This document shows positions 1 through 25,917 of a DNA stretch of 64,000 bases, one piece after another; position 1 is the first letter of the stretch, and every line of letters starts with the position of its first letter. A program made the position numbers and the translations under genes. The notes beneath the pieces are model-generated. The model made no database searches. It saw only the letters and a list, made by a program, of their open reading frames with translations, and was not told the origin of the DNA. Source of the DNA: Antedon mediterranea (Eukaryota; Echinodermata; Crinoidea; Comatulida; Antedonidae). The stretch spans positions 9,497,001 through 9,561,000 of the forward strand of contig NC_092671.1 in the NCBI RefSeq assembly GCF_964355755.1. Reading direction: 5' to 3'.

Positions 1-96
1 GGCTCGCCATTTTCATTCACACGGCACCCAAAAACGAACTGTTTTCACGAGGAAAACAAATTTGATTGATCAGAAGTTCCCAGCTGGCGCAGTGTG
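1..96 (+). other. candidate 5' non-coding exon of the ZIP transporter gene
   Basis: The first 96 bases end at a strong 5' splice site, GTG|GTGAGT. The coding exon at 1701 begins right after a T-rich 3' splice site (TTTTTTTCCGTTAG), so that gene needs an upstream exon, and this is the best-looking donor seen upstream. The exon's start and its link to the ZIP gene are inference; the true 5' end may lie outside the window. Confidence 0.35.
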
Positions 97-1700
97 GTGA
101 GTGCACAAAAACCCAAACTGTGAGTAGGCCTAGGCCTATATTATTTGTTATTGTTCATGTTGTTCCATTTTTATCATGTATTTTACTATATTACCGTATA
201 TGGCTGAAGACAAAGACAAAGGACCCAGTCAGCTCAGCAGCGAGGCTAGAGATTGGCCTAATTAACTAGCCTACTATAGTACTAGAGAGAGAGGCTGTCT
301 TTAGCTTGTTTATTAATTACTAATACTAATAGAGTCTGGCCTAGCCCTAACATAGGCCCTAGTAGTACTAGAAATAGAGAGAAGGAGGACCTACTCTAGA
401 TAGCTAAGCCTATCTAGCAGATCATAGGCCTACTACTAGGCAATGTTTTTTAGTAATAGTAGGCCTATGTTGGCCTCTAGGGCTAGGCCTAGCCTAGATA
501 GGTGGAATAGCCTATTGTCCATTTTGCCTTGGCTTAGCCTTATATTAGTGCTAGGCCTAGGCTTGACCTATACAGTGTTTAATTCTTAATAATAATTAAG
601 TAAAGGTGTGTCTAAAAGTAGTCTAGGTCTATCCACATGTGGTCAACCAAACATTATAATTAATAAATAATTATAGAATAGGCCTAGGCACAGTCGACCG
701 TGTAAATTCATGTTTATCTTAGCAGCAAGGTCAACTGTGCGTCTAATGCCTTGTTTGCGATTGGCAGCAAAATCGACCTTGCTCCTTCTTATTCTATGTT
801 GTCTTATTGGCACAGCCACGGTGAACTATACCACAGTCACAAAGATGACCACGGCAATAGAAAACTGTGTGTGGACCAGGAAACGCACATTCATTGTAGA
901 TAGGAAATGTCTTTTTGGCATTGATTGGCACGGAAGCAACTTCCAGTATTAACATGATATTGCTTTGTGGTTTAAATATTGTCTTATACACAGTGTATAC
1001 TTTTTTTAATTGATGTTCCAATAGTACTAGCCAACATACATACATGCATTGCATTTTTTGGCAAATAAAGATTTCTCCTGGGTCTGGCTAGTGAGTGCAC
1101 AGCCCTTTTACTGTAAGGTCATTTTTATAGGTTAAGCCACTATATAGGCCCATTATTTGCTATTTGATCTATTTACAGATTAACCTGATGGGAAAATGTT
1201 TTTAAACATTACTTGGCATGAATAGTAGTAACTGTACACTATATTGACATTTTTAAAGTACAATGTTAACCTATAAGTTTACTGTATGTTGAATTAGCAT
1301 ATTAAGCTGGTTTATTGGATTTAAATTTATGAAAAATACAGCAAGTATGAACAAATGAATCCTGATCATTAATAGCAATCGATATTATATTGTAAACAGT
1401 GTTATCTTTAATGTACCAACTGTTAGAGATAGATCATAAGTATACAGTAGATATACCTATTGAAATTTTATCAGTGAAGTACAATAGCAGAGCGCCAGAA
1501 AATGCTATTATATAATCTATTAAGTTAAATATAGTAATCTACTGTGTACCGTATGCCGTGGTTGTGACTGATTTCAGTCATGTGATAATTGTGATTCGTA
1601 TTAATATTATTAATACTGTTACTGTATATTCACATTTCACAAACTGTAGCTATAAAACACACAGTACACAGTTTGACTAGGAGTGTTTTTTTTCCGTTAG
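97..1700 (+). other. probable first intron of the ZIP gene, no gene recognised
   Basis: This stretch is AT-rich and crowded with AGGCCTA and TAGTACTAG words between about 120 and 700. I see no coding exon with family similarity. The 80-codon ORF at 710-952 has no domain I recognise and no splice context to support it. If the donor at 97 is used, the whole stretch is intronic. Confidence 0.4.
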
Positions 1701-1716
1701 GAATGGGGAGATCAAG

Positions 1717-4700
1717 ATGAATTTGAAAAACACACGCACACGTTCGTTTATACTTTTCTGCTACATCTGTTTAGTAGTTGGCGTTAAAGAAATATCCGAA
1801 AACAGGTTTCATGAGACTCCTGGTCACTCCTACCGACCAAAAAAAGGCATAGACAATCACACATTAGGTCATTTGTATGAAGAAGAAAGTCTAAAATTAA
1901 TTTTTACCAAACATGGTAAAAACGGGACTATGGACTATGAAGCCTTTCAAGATTTTATAATACACCTTGGACTTGGAAATAAACCAGATGAATCGCATGA
2001 TGATCATGATCATGAAGATCACGATGATCATGATCATCAAAATCACAACGACCATAATCATCACAATCACATTGATCATGTGGAAAATAGAAAAGTCAAG
2101 CGGGTGGTTCCACATGTAAATGACACATCAAATGTACATGGTGCGATTAATCAGGTAAAGTATAGAATTCTAATATCAACATTATGAACAATTATTTTAC
2201 TTTTAAAATGTTTTTTTTTAACCCTGTCCATACAGCTGTAGTAAATTATAATGTATGAGAGTGAGACCCTTAATGCAAAACTGTTGCCAATATTAAACAT
2301 AGAATAGATTTTTTACATACACATCCTTTCCTATGTAATCACAATTTGCAGAACCTAAATTATTGTCCCACTCGTAAGATTTCTCTTTTCCATCGTGAAA
2401 TGCACTTTTTTCATCCCAAAAAACACCACTAAAATTAAAGTTAAATATAAAAAAAAATTGTTTAAATAGTGTCTACCAGCTAAGGAACTGTATCAAAGCC
2501 TTGAAACGAGTGCTCCTGTGACAAAAGAAGACTTGTTGACGATCTGCCCAGTTCTTTTACATCAGTTGGATACTCAAGCCTGTAACCAAAAGAAAGTAAA
2601 GACAGAGGAAAAAATTCCAGTTAAACAAGGTACGTTTAGTATTAACTAGAAATAACTGATCAATTAACTCAATCTATTAATTGATTTCTGAGTAAAAATT
2701 TCAATTTATGATTACGAATAAGAATCAATAATAATGAATAAGAATCAATAATAATGTGAATCAATTTGAAACTACAGTAAAATATCACATTGAAACATGC
2801 ACACATTTCGGTCTATAACGCTCTGCATTCAACTAGTGGTAGTGTGTGCCAATGCGTATACAATAAAATTAGTATATGCCTTGCATGATCACTACAATGC
2901 CTGATCACATGGGCAACATATGTGCATCATGTCATTCAGAAATCATGCTGGGAGTGTCCGCAAATTGTGATTTCGACCATGGCATGCATTAGGTTATGCA
3001 CAGTTCATTTGTATGCGTACACAAATTTATATTTGCCCACATTTCACAAGTTATCACATGATCCCTGCATTGTCACACACAGAATGTGAAGCGGTTCGGG
3101 ACCAAAATTCATGCACTTAGTACTCCAATACTGAAACAAAGGATTCATTATTTCAACATTATTTGATTTGTTAAATATTTATTTCACAAATAAATTATTA
3201 TTTAATGTCAAGGTTAACCCGTTTCATTTTATCTGTTTAGTATGGGGCTATAGTTTTGCGTCCGTCACCATCATCAGCCTGGTGTCCATCACTGGTATTC
3301 TACTTGTACCATGCACTAAACGTTATCCAGTTATATATACCAATCTCATATCATTCCTCGTAGCAGTTGCTATTGGCGCCCTCATGGGTGACGCTCTTCT
3401 TCATCTATTACCACATGTATGTATATCTGTTCATTTCTATTTTTTGGAAAGTGATATTAATACTAGTTAAAAATTGCTCCACAGAAAGTTTAGTTAAATA
3501 GTAATTAATAATTAAAAATCCTAAATTTACAATGCAAATATAGGACGTTATGTTCAGTTTAACACGTCATTTATACAGCTGTACCCCCACGTATATGCCC
3601 CCACCCTGCAAACTACGTAATGTCGTGCTTTAAACAACTTGGTTTTTGTTTCAACCTAATCAGGAGATTAAACGCAATGTAAAGACACCATGGATAGGTT
3701 TAATACAGTTCAATTGATTGTCAAACAAAGATTTATCGCGATAGGTTAAAAGTTGTGTTTATTTATTGAACTACCTGTTCATCGTGTTTATATGTAGGAG
3801 GATTTGATAAAAATATTGTCAGAATGAGCAAAGTATCATTCATAGTATTATTCAACTAGAGAGCGAACAGAGATTATTTAAAATGGCAGCCGCATCTGTT
3901 CAAAAACCTTTAGAAAATGAATAAATTAAAAATATTAAACCGCAATAATTAGATCAATACTTATAGTTTTTGCAAGATAAGTATATTGTTTATGGTAATT
4001 AACTTAAATTATTTTAAAGTACTTTTTTATTGATTTGATTTGACTGTAATTTTTCTTTTACGAAACTGTACTACTGTACTTTAAAACACAGTACTGTACA
4101 CTACTGTACTACTGAAATAGATAATGGTATACAGAATGAATAAACATTTTTGGAGTATACGCTCCAATTAATACACTCTGCAAGTGGCCAACATAGGTGT
4201 AGTAGTGTCTGCGGCATCAAACTGGCTTATCTGATTGCCCAATTGAGGATGCAACCTTATTGGGTGGTCCCCTCTCCACAGTGACTCTTTGAGCTGTGAT
4301 TGTATTGGATGGAGTTGTCACTCTAGTTGTATTAATGGTAATAGCCTTATGTTTGAATACTTAAAGACACCTTCCCTACAACTTGTGACGTTTTGTAAAA
4401 ATAATACATATATATTACTTTAAAAACATTAAAACCAGGTCATTCTTTGTCTTAAATGTACGTTTTATGGTAAATTATGATAACAAGTGAGAAACAATGC
4501 ACTACCTAAGTAGCTCGCTGCGACTGACCTTTCGTGGACGGTCTTTAGGCCTAGCCTAGCTAGGCTTACAGTAGTTTTGTAGTCCTAGCTGGTAAACATC
4601 GGTAACGTACGAACATCATACGCTAGCTATATACCTAGCCTGACGTTGTTGCATTAATTGTCTTTCTATTTTTGCCAGACTCCGTTGATACAAATTGGGG

Positions 4701-7700
4701 AAAACCCGGTATTTTCGCTGAAAAGTTAGAAGTCTTCCATTTGTTTTGGCCTCACGGTTGATCGAAAAGTAGGTGATTACAGAAAAAACCCAGAAATATC
4801 AATCCACGCGCAATGCATTTTGGGATTTATAGCGGGCCGCTATAATTATTAGAATCGACTTATTTTTCACATTTTTAACCATTTAAAGGCGAAAAAAGTT
4901 ATCGCAATAGGACCATTATAGTATTATTTTCACATTAAATATAGTTTGTGATCTTAAAATAGATCTAAAAAACGTAGGGAAGATGTCTTTAAAGCTCAGG
5001 TACAGGCATGAATTTTAAATTTAATATAGGATTAAATGTACATAAAACTAATATTTGTAACAGAAATCACAACGAAAAAACATGAATTTCCTTTAAAATG
5101 GCCAAATACAAAATTTGGAAAAATTCTGCTCTAAAAGCCAGACAGATGTTTTTTCAGACTTAGGTAGTTTAACTAATGTATTACACCCTCCCCCCCCCCC
5201 CCCCCACTGATAAGAAAGTGCTTATTTTCAACAAAATTGTGTAGCACAAAAAATTCCAAAAGTCATGAAATAGCGGAAATTATAGATCGATTATTTAATT
5301 AGAATGCATGATCAATAGAAATATTTTGCCTGCACCTGGCCTTTAACTTAATGGAAACAACTAAAAAAAACTATAATGCTAAAAAATGTACTAGATTTAT
5401 GGGTTATAAAAAGTTACATTGGGATAAAAACATAAATTTCTTGGCTGCTAATGGTATAGCATTTACTAATTACACTCCAGAGAAGTATCTGTTATGGTTA
5501 TTTAAAAACTAGATACCACCACCTGTACTAATATATCAAGCCCTGCTTAAAAAACACAATGGACTAAAAATTATCATGAATTTAATACTGTAGCTCTTGA
5601 ATGATGCACTCTCTTGCATACAAGGCGTCCAGGATTGTTCACAGTGGGGCTTGATGAAAAGAGGCCCAGGGGTAAATTGTTACGGTGTGACAGTGTTGGT
5701 ACAGTATCTAAGGCAAATTGCTAGGCTAGTTCTAAGGCCCTGTTTCTGCTGCCAGAAGTATATCTTATACACGATATATCTTATACACGATATATCTTAT
5801 ACGTTTTTTTGGCAGCAGAAATGGGTCACATAAAAACATACCATGTATTTTATATTGTATACCATATAAATATCTTGATTGTTTGTGGATATTTTACGGT
5901 ATATTTCAATATATACCGTATATTGTGTAACCCATTTCTGTTCCCTTAAAAATATATCGTAAATTTTTTTACCCATGACTGGTGACGTGTTTGGTGGGAT
6001 GGACTTTATACCGTTGTTTTGAGACATTTGCAGCAGAAACAGGCTCTGAGTATATATGTATAGTATTTATATGTAGAGTTTTTTGTTTTTAATAAAATTA
6101 ATAAAATCATTGAGCTTGCAATGACTGAGAAATTAGGGGGATTTATTGTGATTTTGACAATGAAAATAAACTATAAACAAATATGGACATACAAAATACA
6201 CTATTTTGAGCATATCAAATATGGTAAACCATATGTGAATTACGTACTTCTTTTGATTTTCATTTTCTATTGATGTAATGATGGTTTGTTTATTAATTAT
6301 AGTCATATGGTGTTCATAGCCACAAAGGGCATGATGAGGGTGACGAAGAGGGTGCAACAAAAGCGTCTACCATTGTTTGGAGGGGTACGGTAGCACTTGC
6401 TGGTATACTACTATTTTTCACATGTGAGAAATGTATGCACGTTTTTAAAGAAAGAGAATCCCACAAAAAATCCAACAAAACAAAGGTAAGACCATTGAGA
6501 TTATCAAAACCAAATAATTAAAACAAATCCCCAGTGTAGCCAAACTTATTTTTATTCTACAGATGTTGTGTTTAAACATATTATTTGAATAATTTCATAA
6601 TACAATTAAATTATAAATGTGTATGTTGTGTTTAAACATATTATTTGAATAAATTTCATAATAAAATTAAATTAAAAATGTGCATGCCATTATATGATAT
6701 CAATTCAGTGCATTTTCTCACATCATCCAACTTTATTTTGATTTGAAATAGAATTAATCTAAGTTTGATTCAATTTATTTGTTAAAATTAATAAATAAAT
6801 ACTAATAATATAATTCTATGTATTGAAATGTAATATTGTGGTATTTTGTTTTGTTTCCCAAAATATTATAATATTTAATTAAATTTAGTGGTACTGTAAT
6901 ATGTTATTATTAGATGTGGCTTCAGCAAATATTTAACATCAAATAAAACACAAATTATTTCCTCCATAGTATTAAGTTTCATGTAGTTACTGCCTAAATT
7001 ATCTACATAATAGTTAGTGAACCTTATCAACATGCTTAAACAAACACTTTGGTGTGAACCAGACCTGTTAAAATATGAAATGAATAAATTATGCTAATTC
7101 GCATGTTCCTAATTTACTAGGACTCAAGTAATGATGAAGTTGATAAAAATAAGAAGCCTGCTGAAGAACCTTTGATAAACAGACAGCCATTAATAACAGG
7201 TACTGTACTATTTTAAACAAATTTTTCTGCTGAAATATGCACAAAAAAAATAAAATTTAATTGACCTCATTTCTGCTTTAAATATTCCCAAATGTACAAT
7301 AGTAGAGTAGAAGTATGTCAGAGTTAAAGGTCTGACCAATTATCCATTTAAGAATATTTGAAATATGTTCTGTTTCTGATTGTAATGGAACCAATATTCC
7401 TGTAATAAAATATATAATGTGACTGAGAATATCAGTTTGACTAAAATATAAATTGACAGCTATCATTTTCAATTGGACCCAAAATCAGTTTGAATTATCT
7501 ATATTATATATAGAAAAATGTTGAGCATTTTTCAGGTATTTTCACTATTTTCCTTTTTCCAAATAAACACCTGCCTTTTCATTCAATTTATCACCACAAA
7601 ATATCTGTGAGCATACTGTATATTATAATAATAATAATACTGTAATAAAATCTTTATTTTAAAACGGAGGCTCGTTCACAACAAAATGTGTTCTTCCACA

Positions 7701-10004
7701 AAGCCGTATGAAACAAATAAACTACAATATCACAATTATCAAAAAACTGATGAACAAACAAGAAAATTATACATTAAATAAAGAAGAAAGTATATAAAAT
7801 GTATATTAATGGATTAATAGATTTTCTGTAGGCCAATATTTTTTTGTGCCATGCTCAAATTCAAATAAAAGTAGTCAGTGGTTTCTGTAACAAATAGCAG
7901 GGGCTAAATAAAATGGACAAGTTTAACTTAAACCTTAAATCTGCACACTGCATTACACAGAATTAGTTTTAAGTCCTTACAGGAAAAGACTAGAAGTGTG
8001 GACTTGAACCTGGGCTAATTCTATACCATGTCTGTGGCCTGTCTTAATTGCACTCAACTGCACACTGTAATAATTATACTTGTATACAATAATGTATTAA
8101 TTAAAATGTTAACAATTGTTGATCATAATATCCCATAGGTTGTCGTTCAGTAACACAAGGGATGAAGTTCAAACGACTGAGTATACAAAACCATAACGAT
8201 GCACACCTTATACATATACACAATGACACACAGATACACCAGTTATATGAAAGCAGTGACATTCCAATGGTAAAGTTGGAATGCGGTGAGGACACTTGCG
8301 ATATCCCATGTGAAGATTCCACGTGCCCGGAAGGACAGTGCGAGAATCAGGATGAAGTATGTAATGAAGTTGTACAAATCGTTCAATTAGAACCGTCAGT
8401 TCATATAGAACAAACTGAAGCTAAAGAAGATGATGAAAGAAGCTTAGGGCACGGACATAGTCATAAACATAGCCACGGTCACGGCCATAGCCACGATCAC
8501 AGCTTTACTGGTGGAATAGCGACAGTGGCTTGGATGGTGATAATGGGGGATGGTTTACATAATTTCTGTGATGGTATTGCTATCGGTGCTGCATTTGCTA
8601 ACAGTATAACAGGAGGTATAAGTACATCAATTGCCATCTTCTGCCATGAACTGCCACACGAAATAGGTTAGTGTTGCAAATAATTGTATACTGTGTTTTA
8701 ATGTGATGATACTGTAGTACAATACATTGTACAATTTGTAAAGTATATGTACTTGTAATAGTAGTATAGTTCATTGATATCTTCTGACACTAAATTCCAA
8801 TATAAAGCAATGTTGTTTACCAACTCCAGTGTCTTCTGACGTACGGACCTCTCTTCCTATCTTGCATGCCATTATTTATTCAGCTGTGTAACCGGTGTCC
8901 TTTTGTAGAAAACTTGCATTATCGTTCAGATGAACTCATGCCCAAGTCTTCAGGACATCGGTTCTGACACTACAATACTCTTGTAATTTTTTTTTTGCTT
9001 CCTTTTGACAATATACTGTAAGGCTTGTGATGACATTTCAGACAATACTTTTTAAAAAGTGAATTACAGATTATTTGTAAAGCCATTAAATAATAGAAAT
9101 CACAGAGAATATTAACTGTTTTGATTCTATAGGAGATTTTGCTGTAATGTTGAAATCTGGTATGTCAGTAAAGAAGGCACTAGCTTACATGGGGTTATCA
9201 TCGTTTCTTGCTTACATCGGCATGATACTGGGCGTGGGTGTTGGCAATATAGAAGAAGCTAACCTGTGGATATTTGCCATGACTGGTGGCATGTTTCTTT
9301 ACATAGCTTTAGTAGACCTGGTAAGTATGGCATTTAGTAGTAGTGGCACTGCAAATACAAGTTGTAGATACAACGGGGTGGAGTGAATTTTAGAAAGAGA
9401 TTTAAGCCTGTTTTCCTGTCCACGTTATTCGACGCTATTGTCGTTGATCATTAACAGTTAACATCGACAGGAAAACAGGCTTTAAGCACCTTAAGGAATG
9501 GGACAGAAGAGCAAAAATAAATAGGCAAAGGTGGCTTCACGATGGGGCCCAGCCCCGCTAATTTACGCAAATTGTAATGCAAAAGATAGGATACTAATTT
9601 CAGTTTGGCACCTAAAATTTGCCATTCTTAGGCCCTACTAATCCTGGATCCGTCACTGAAGGAGGGAGTCTGAATTATCACCTAGTTTTTTATGTTGGAG
9701 GCCTAGAGAGAGATAAGAGTTTATCCAATTTAATTAAGTAGGATTCTGTTACTGTTTTTGTTTGGCGAGGTTAATATGCTCTACTGTACTTTAGAATTGT
9801 CTTTAAATAAAAATATTTTATAACATGTTAAAATATTATTCAGTTGCTTACTTAATAATCTGGTTTCAGCTTCCAGAGTTGCTGGAGAGTACAAATATCC
9901 ACTTCCATTCAGTAGCACTTCAAACGCTTGGAGTTGTGGTTGGTGTTGGGATTATGATCATCATTGGTCTGTATGAAGAAACTATTCAACAGGCATTAGA
10001 CTAA
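1717..10004 (+). CDS. ZIP-family zinc transporter, LIV-1 subfamily (SLC39A6/SLC39A10-like), 8 coding exons
   Basis: Predicted importer of Zn2+ (possibly other divalent metals) into the cytosol. Coding exons: 1717-2154, 2470-2629, 3241-3416, 6303-6485, 7121-7199, 8139-8666, 9133-9320, 9870-10004; all junctions are GT-AG and phases agree, giving 628 aa. Residues 1-23 resemble a signal peptide. A His/Asp-rich ectodomain follows (about 100-130), then a CPVLLHQL motif near 172, the LIV-1 hallmark. The first membrane segments are in exon 3 and include [11 protein letters not shown] cytosolic His cluster ([17 protein letters not shown]) sits near 455. The metal-site helices carry HNFCDG and HELPHEIGD, split by intron 6. 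The sequence [18 protein letters not shown] is closest to vertebrate ZIP6/ZIP10, but the short protein and exon 3 also recall ZIP12/ZIP4, so I give no paralogue symbol. A five-codon upstream ORF begins at 1703, and its TGA overlaps the start ATG. The next gene (DHX29) is convergent. Confidence 0.9.
4190..4335 (+). repeat. dispersed repeat, copy 1 (about 145 bp)
   Basis: Shares GTAGTAGTGTCTG, GGATGCAACC, TTTGAGCTGTGAT and CTCTAGTTGTAT, in that order and spacing, with 21,681-21,822. The family is unknown to me; a SINE origin is possible. Confidence 0.6.
4361..4992. mobile_element. TTAA-bounded inverted-repeat element (632 bp)
   Basis: Left end TTAAAGACACCTTCCCTAC and right end, read inward, TTAAAGACATCTTCCCTAC match with one difference. 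TTAA at both tips would fit a piggyBac-like target duplication. It lies in the long intron 3 of the ZIP gene and encodes nothing recognisable. Confidence 0.7.
5189..5206 (+). repeat. poly(C) run
   Basis: A run of about sixteen C residues with one T-containing start (CCTCCCCC...). Exceptional in this AT-rich DNA and a likely site of sequencing or assembly error. Confidence 0.85.
5735..6047. mobile_element. inverted-repeat element with TGTTTCTGCTGC termini (about 310 bp)
   Basis: The left end GGCCCTGTTTCTGCTGCCAG mirrors the right end GCAGCAGAAACAGGCTC. A further internal GGCAGCAGAAATGGG near 5,811 and CCCATTTCTG near 5,932 make nested inverted repeats. An array of CGATATATCTTATACA units sits at 5,760-5,800. 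Confidence 0.65.
6562..6682 (+). repeat. tandem duplication of about 62 bp
   Basis: ATGTTGTGTTTAAACATATT and the following 40 bases occur twice in a row, with a few small differences. It lies in ZIP intron 4. Confidence 0.85.
7620..7700 (-). mobile_element. probable LINE 3' end with ATT tail
   Basis: Read on the minus strand, GAACGAGCCTCCGTTTTAAA is followed by AATAAAGATTTTATT and an ATT run. The style is that of a short retroposed 3' end; the parent element is not identified. Confidence 0.4.
9402..9485. mobile_element. short TTAA-bounded inverted-repeat element (84 bp)
   Basis: Ends TTAAGCCTGTTTTCCTGTC and, read inward from the right, TTAAAGCCTGTTTTCCTGTC. About 45 bp of loop separate them. 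It is in the last intron of the ZIP gene and could form a long hairpin. Confidence 0.6.
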
Positions 10005-10369
10005 TTGTGTATACAATGTCCTGATTAAACATCGTCTTATAATATGTACAGTCATCCAATAGATTCTATATAAGATGACAAGAGATGCGAGGGTTTTGGA
10101 TGTCGCCTACATAGAGATAACTACAGTACCTTTTTCAAAATGATAATACACAATCTAAGATTGGCTTTGAATCGAAAGCTTGGATATAATCCATCTTGTT
10201 TTTTTTGATAGGATAGTAGTAGTCGTAGTAGTAGTATACAAGTTATATTTTTAGTTATTCATGCCATTTATGACTGTACAAATTGATGTTAGTGATGTCA
10301 AAGGTCAACATATATCTAAGAATGTGCATTGTATTCTTGCCATAGTTTGTTACTCATTAATTAATAAGA

Positions 10370-10375
10370 AATAAA
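10370..10375 (+). terminator. candidate proximal poly(A) signal of the ZIP gene
   Basis: AATAAA lies 366 bases past the ZIP stop codon. It would give a short 3' UTR. A second, better-supported signal follows near 11,518. Confidence 0.4.
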
Positions 10376-11517
10376 ATACCTAAAGCTTAATGTGCTCAGA
10401 AGTAAGTACTGTGCTCAATATATTATTAGTATTGTAATTAGTGTATATAAAGTAGTCGTTTTCACACATGTCAATCAATGTTTTGCATTAAAAATCTCAC
10501 ACCAAATTTTAAGTCAATGTTACAAGTTCCTATATTGGCAAAGTGAGCTCATGTGCCTTGGTTTGTCGCTAGATACTGTACGATAGCTAGCTGCTTTGGC
10601 CAGTGTAGTTTCGATTCAATATACTGTATATACACATGTTCCTATATAACCATTAAAGAGACACAGGTTAAATGCTTTTAATGTACTACTGTTCCACAAT
10701 AAGTACCTCAATCTTCAGATGGTGCTATAACAGAATTCCGCTCACTGATAATACAGAAATCTGACTATAGTATTAACATATTAATCATGATAAATATTAT
10801 TAATGTATTGCAATAAATATTACTAAAGATTAATACAGTACAACATGGATATATTTGTGTAAAGTTATGTTATATTAAGTTAAATTAGAACAAAACAGAG
10901 ATAAATGAGGACAAAACAGAGTATTATTGGATCTGAGTAACTTTTGAAGGAATCTCAAAACTTCAAGAAAAAAAGATAGAATGGAATCATCCGAGATGAA
11001 ATTGTTGATTTTATTGTATTTATAGACAGGTTTTATAAAAGGGCATGTTTAGGTTTTTACAAAGTATGTGTATGTACAGCATACATTGTTTAGTTGTGCT
11101 AAATAGAAGGAGAAATTCTCAGCCAGTTGTTTAGTGATGATAGTTGCTATAAGATAGAGTACAGATGAAATGTCAGAAATAGTGTATGTGGGGTCATTCA
11201 TGAATTTTTGTGAAATATACAGGAATGCTGAAATATACAGGAATGCCTGGACTTTTTTTCAGGTTTAGTAAGTTTTTTCTTCCTTTTAATCCCCAGCAGC
11301 ATTAATTTGGACGATGCTACATTATTGAGAATGTCAATACTTGCATTTCAATTTCAAACTTTTACTTTTCATAAATTAAGATCAATACAAAAAGTAGTAA
11401 TTTATATCAAAACAAAACTTGTACAAATTCTAATGCATGCCTATTATACTGCACTACAGTAAGATATTTTTATGTACTGTATTTATGTCTGTGATGTTTT
11501 TATTGAAAATCAGCTAC

Positions 11518-11523
11518 AATAAA
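11518..11523 (+). terminator. candidate distal poly(A) signal of the ZIP gene
   Basis: AATAAA is followed within about 20 bases by a GT-rich stretch (GTGTGGTTGTGTTTTTG), the classic downstream element. It would give a 3' UTR of about 1.5 kb. The convergent DHX29 transcript appears to end near 12,000, leaving a gap of about 450 bp. Confidence 0.5.
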
Positions 11524-12005
11524 TATTAGCCAAATTATGTGTGGTTGTGTTTTTGTTTTATTAAATGATTTCATGTAAAAACTCATCTGGACTGACTGGA
11601 TGCCTACATCCCGACCAAAAGTCAATACAATATAGGTTATATAATGTAAGGAAAACATTAATGTACAGGCAGTACTACCTATAGCAGTCAGGCAAATGTC
11701 AGCTATGTCAAGACACTGTTTTTGCTAATCAGTCTCCAGGTACCAATAAATTACAATGAAAAGGATCACCCTATAGATTTTAATGGTCTTATGGTCACCG
11801 CATATTCATCTCTTATAAACATGACATCAATAGAGAGTGCTGTTCAATTTAGTTTATCGAACACAGTTAAATGCCATATATATGATGTGACTAAACACGT
11901 TTGGCTGTGATGATTTCATACAAATTTACAGACAGATGATATACAACATATTTAAAATGACAATACACTTCAGATTCAGAAAAAAATAGATTAGACATTT
12001 AGGTG

Positions 12006-12011
12006 TTTATT
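12006..12011 (-). terminator. candidate poly(A) signal of DHX29
   Basis: TTTATT on the plus strand reads AATAAA on the minus strand, about 290 bases downstream of the DHX29 stop codon. No better signal was noticed between the stop and this point. Confidence 0.4.
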
Positions 12012-12302
12012 TGTGGCTTTCCTCCGAATGTAATTTTAGCAGTAATGAAAGAATTGAACCAAAATTGTACACATTCTCCGTTCTTCATAAAATGTAGGCG
12101 AAGGCACACTCGCAGCCAAATGTTGTTGGCTCTTTAGGTACGATAAACGGCGCCCCTGCATTAACCGCTCGGCTCAAACAATTATCGTTATCGTAACTAA
12201 TTGTGTATATTGAATGACTGACAAGTCTATTATTCTCACAGTAAACAATATTAATTAACAGCTTTACACATAAATTTAACGTCTATTCACATCTTGCATA
12301 TT

Positions 12303-24916
<12,614 letters not shown>

Positions 24917-25365
24917 CTCTTCTATTAATCTGCATACGCACAGTACACATGTTTTTTAACTTGTTTTGATATAGCGCCCTCTGTAGACAAACATTATTTA
25001 TTCATGTATTGATTTTTTTTCCAACTGCTGTACCATTTTATTATTTTCTAGCCAGCTATGTCCCAAGAGGACATATTCATTAAGAAGATTTTTCATCGCA
25101 GTAGCTATAGTTCTAAGGCCGACAGTTTTGCGACTCTGTAAACTCGACTTATAGGTCCCAGCTTTTGGACCCAAAAAACGTCTGGGAAAAGAGTCTATGA
25201 GGGCTCAAGGTTGAACGATTTTGGATTCTCGCCCTTTGATTGGTTGACGCGAATCAACAGACTGTGGAAGAATTTCTCACTTGTGTACCACTGTGAAGTC
25301 ACGTTGGCTCTAGAGGGTATTCAGTTGCATGCCTACACGTTGAGGTCACACACACACACAGCACA
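24917..25365. other. upstream region of DHX29, no gene recognised
   Basis: This should hold the DHX29 promoter and 5' UTR, but no TATA box or clear start element was identified. The segment 25,130-25,330 is less AT-rich than its surroundings. A short (CA)n run is at 25,347-25,360. Confidence 0.3.
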
Positions 25366-25917
25366 TTAAAGATGTATATTGTCCCTTTGACTAATTCTAA
25401 AAAAATAAAAAATAAAAGATTTCGAAAAAAGGTGGCTCATTTTGAAGTATCATAATAATTATTAACTATCAAAAAACATTTTTCGAAAAAAAAAATAATT
25501 TAACTGAAATACAGATGTTTTTTTGTTAAAAAAATAACTTTGACTTCCAGTCAACGTTTCAATCAAAACATATCCCATAATGAAACGCGCTTGTTTGGCT
25601 ACTCTGTATGCATAATCATAAAACTTCCTTATGATCTGTGTGAAAATACATTCTCAACCGTGACGAGTTGTAAACAATCCTAATTAGCATATGCATAATG
25701 CGTACTCATGGTTTGAAATCTTTGTTTACTTTCGCTCGCGACGATTTTCCAGATGAAATGTAATTAAACTAATTTACCTGTTAATTACGTAAACTTGTTG
25801 TTTTTAGCTCGAATTTTGAATAACTTTAATATTACTTTGATATGGCCACTTTAAATTAAATTAAATTTAAATTTTGACCTTCATTTTTTTGTGTTTCAAG
25901 GGACAATACATCTTTAA
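25366..25917. mobile_element. TTAA-bounded inverted-repeat element (552 bp)
   Basis: Left end TTAAAGATGTATATTGTCCC; right end read inward TTAAAGATGTATTGTCCC, differing only by a 2-bp indel. It is non-coding and AT-rich inside and lies between DHX29 and the PEAK gene. Confidence 0.7.

Noticed and set aside
710-952. 80-codon plus-strand ORF with a hydrophobic stretch
   Set aside because: No family similarity, no supporting splice sites or start context, and an overlapping antisense ORF of the same size; likely chance in intron 1 of the ZIP gene.
1897-2115. Minus-strand ORF rich in Met, Ile and Val
   Set aside because: It is the reverse reading of the His/Asp-rich (CAT/GAT) stretch of the ZIP ectodomain.
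5597-6027. ORFs on both strands over 5.6-6.0 kb
   Set aside because: They read through an inverted-repeat element and its CGATATATCTTATACA array; not coding.
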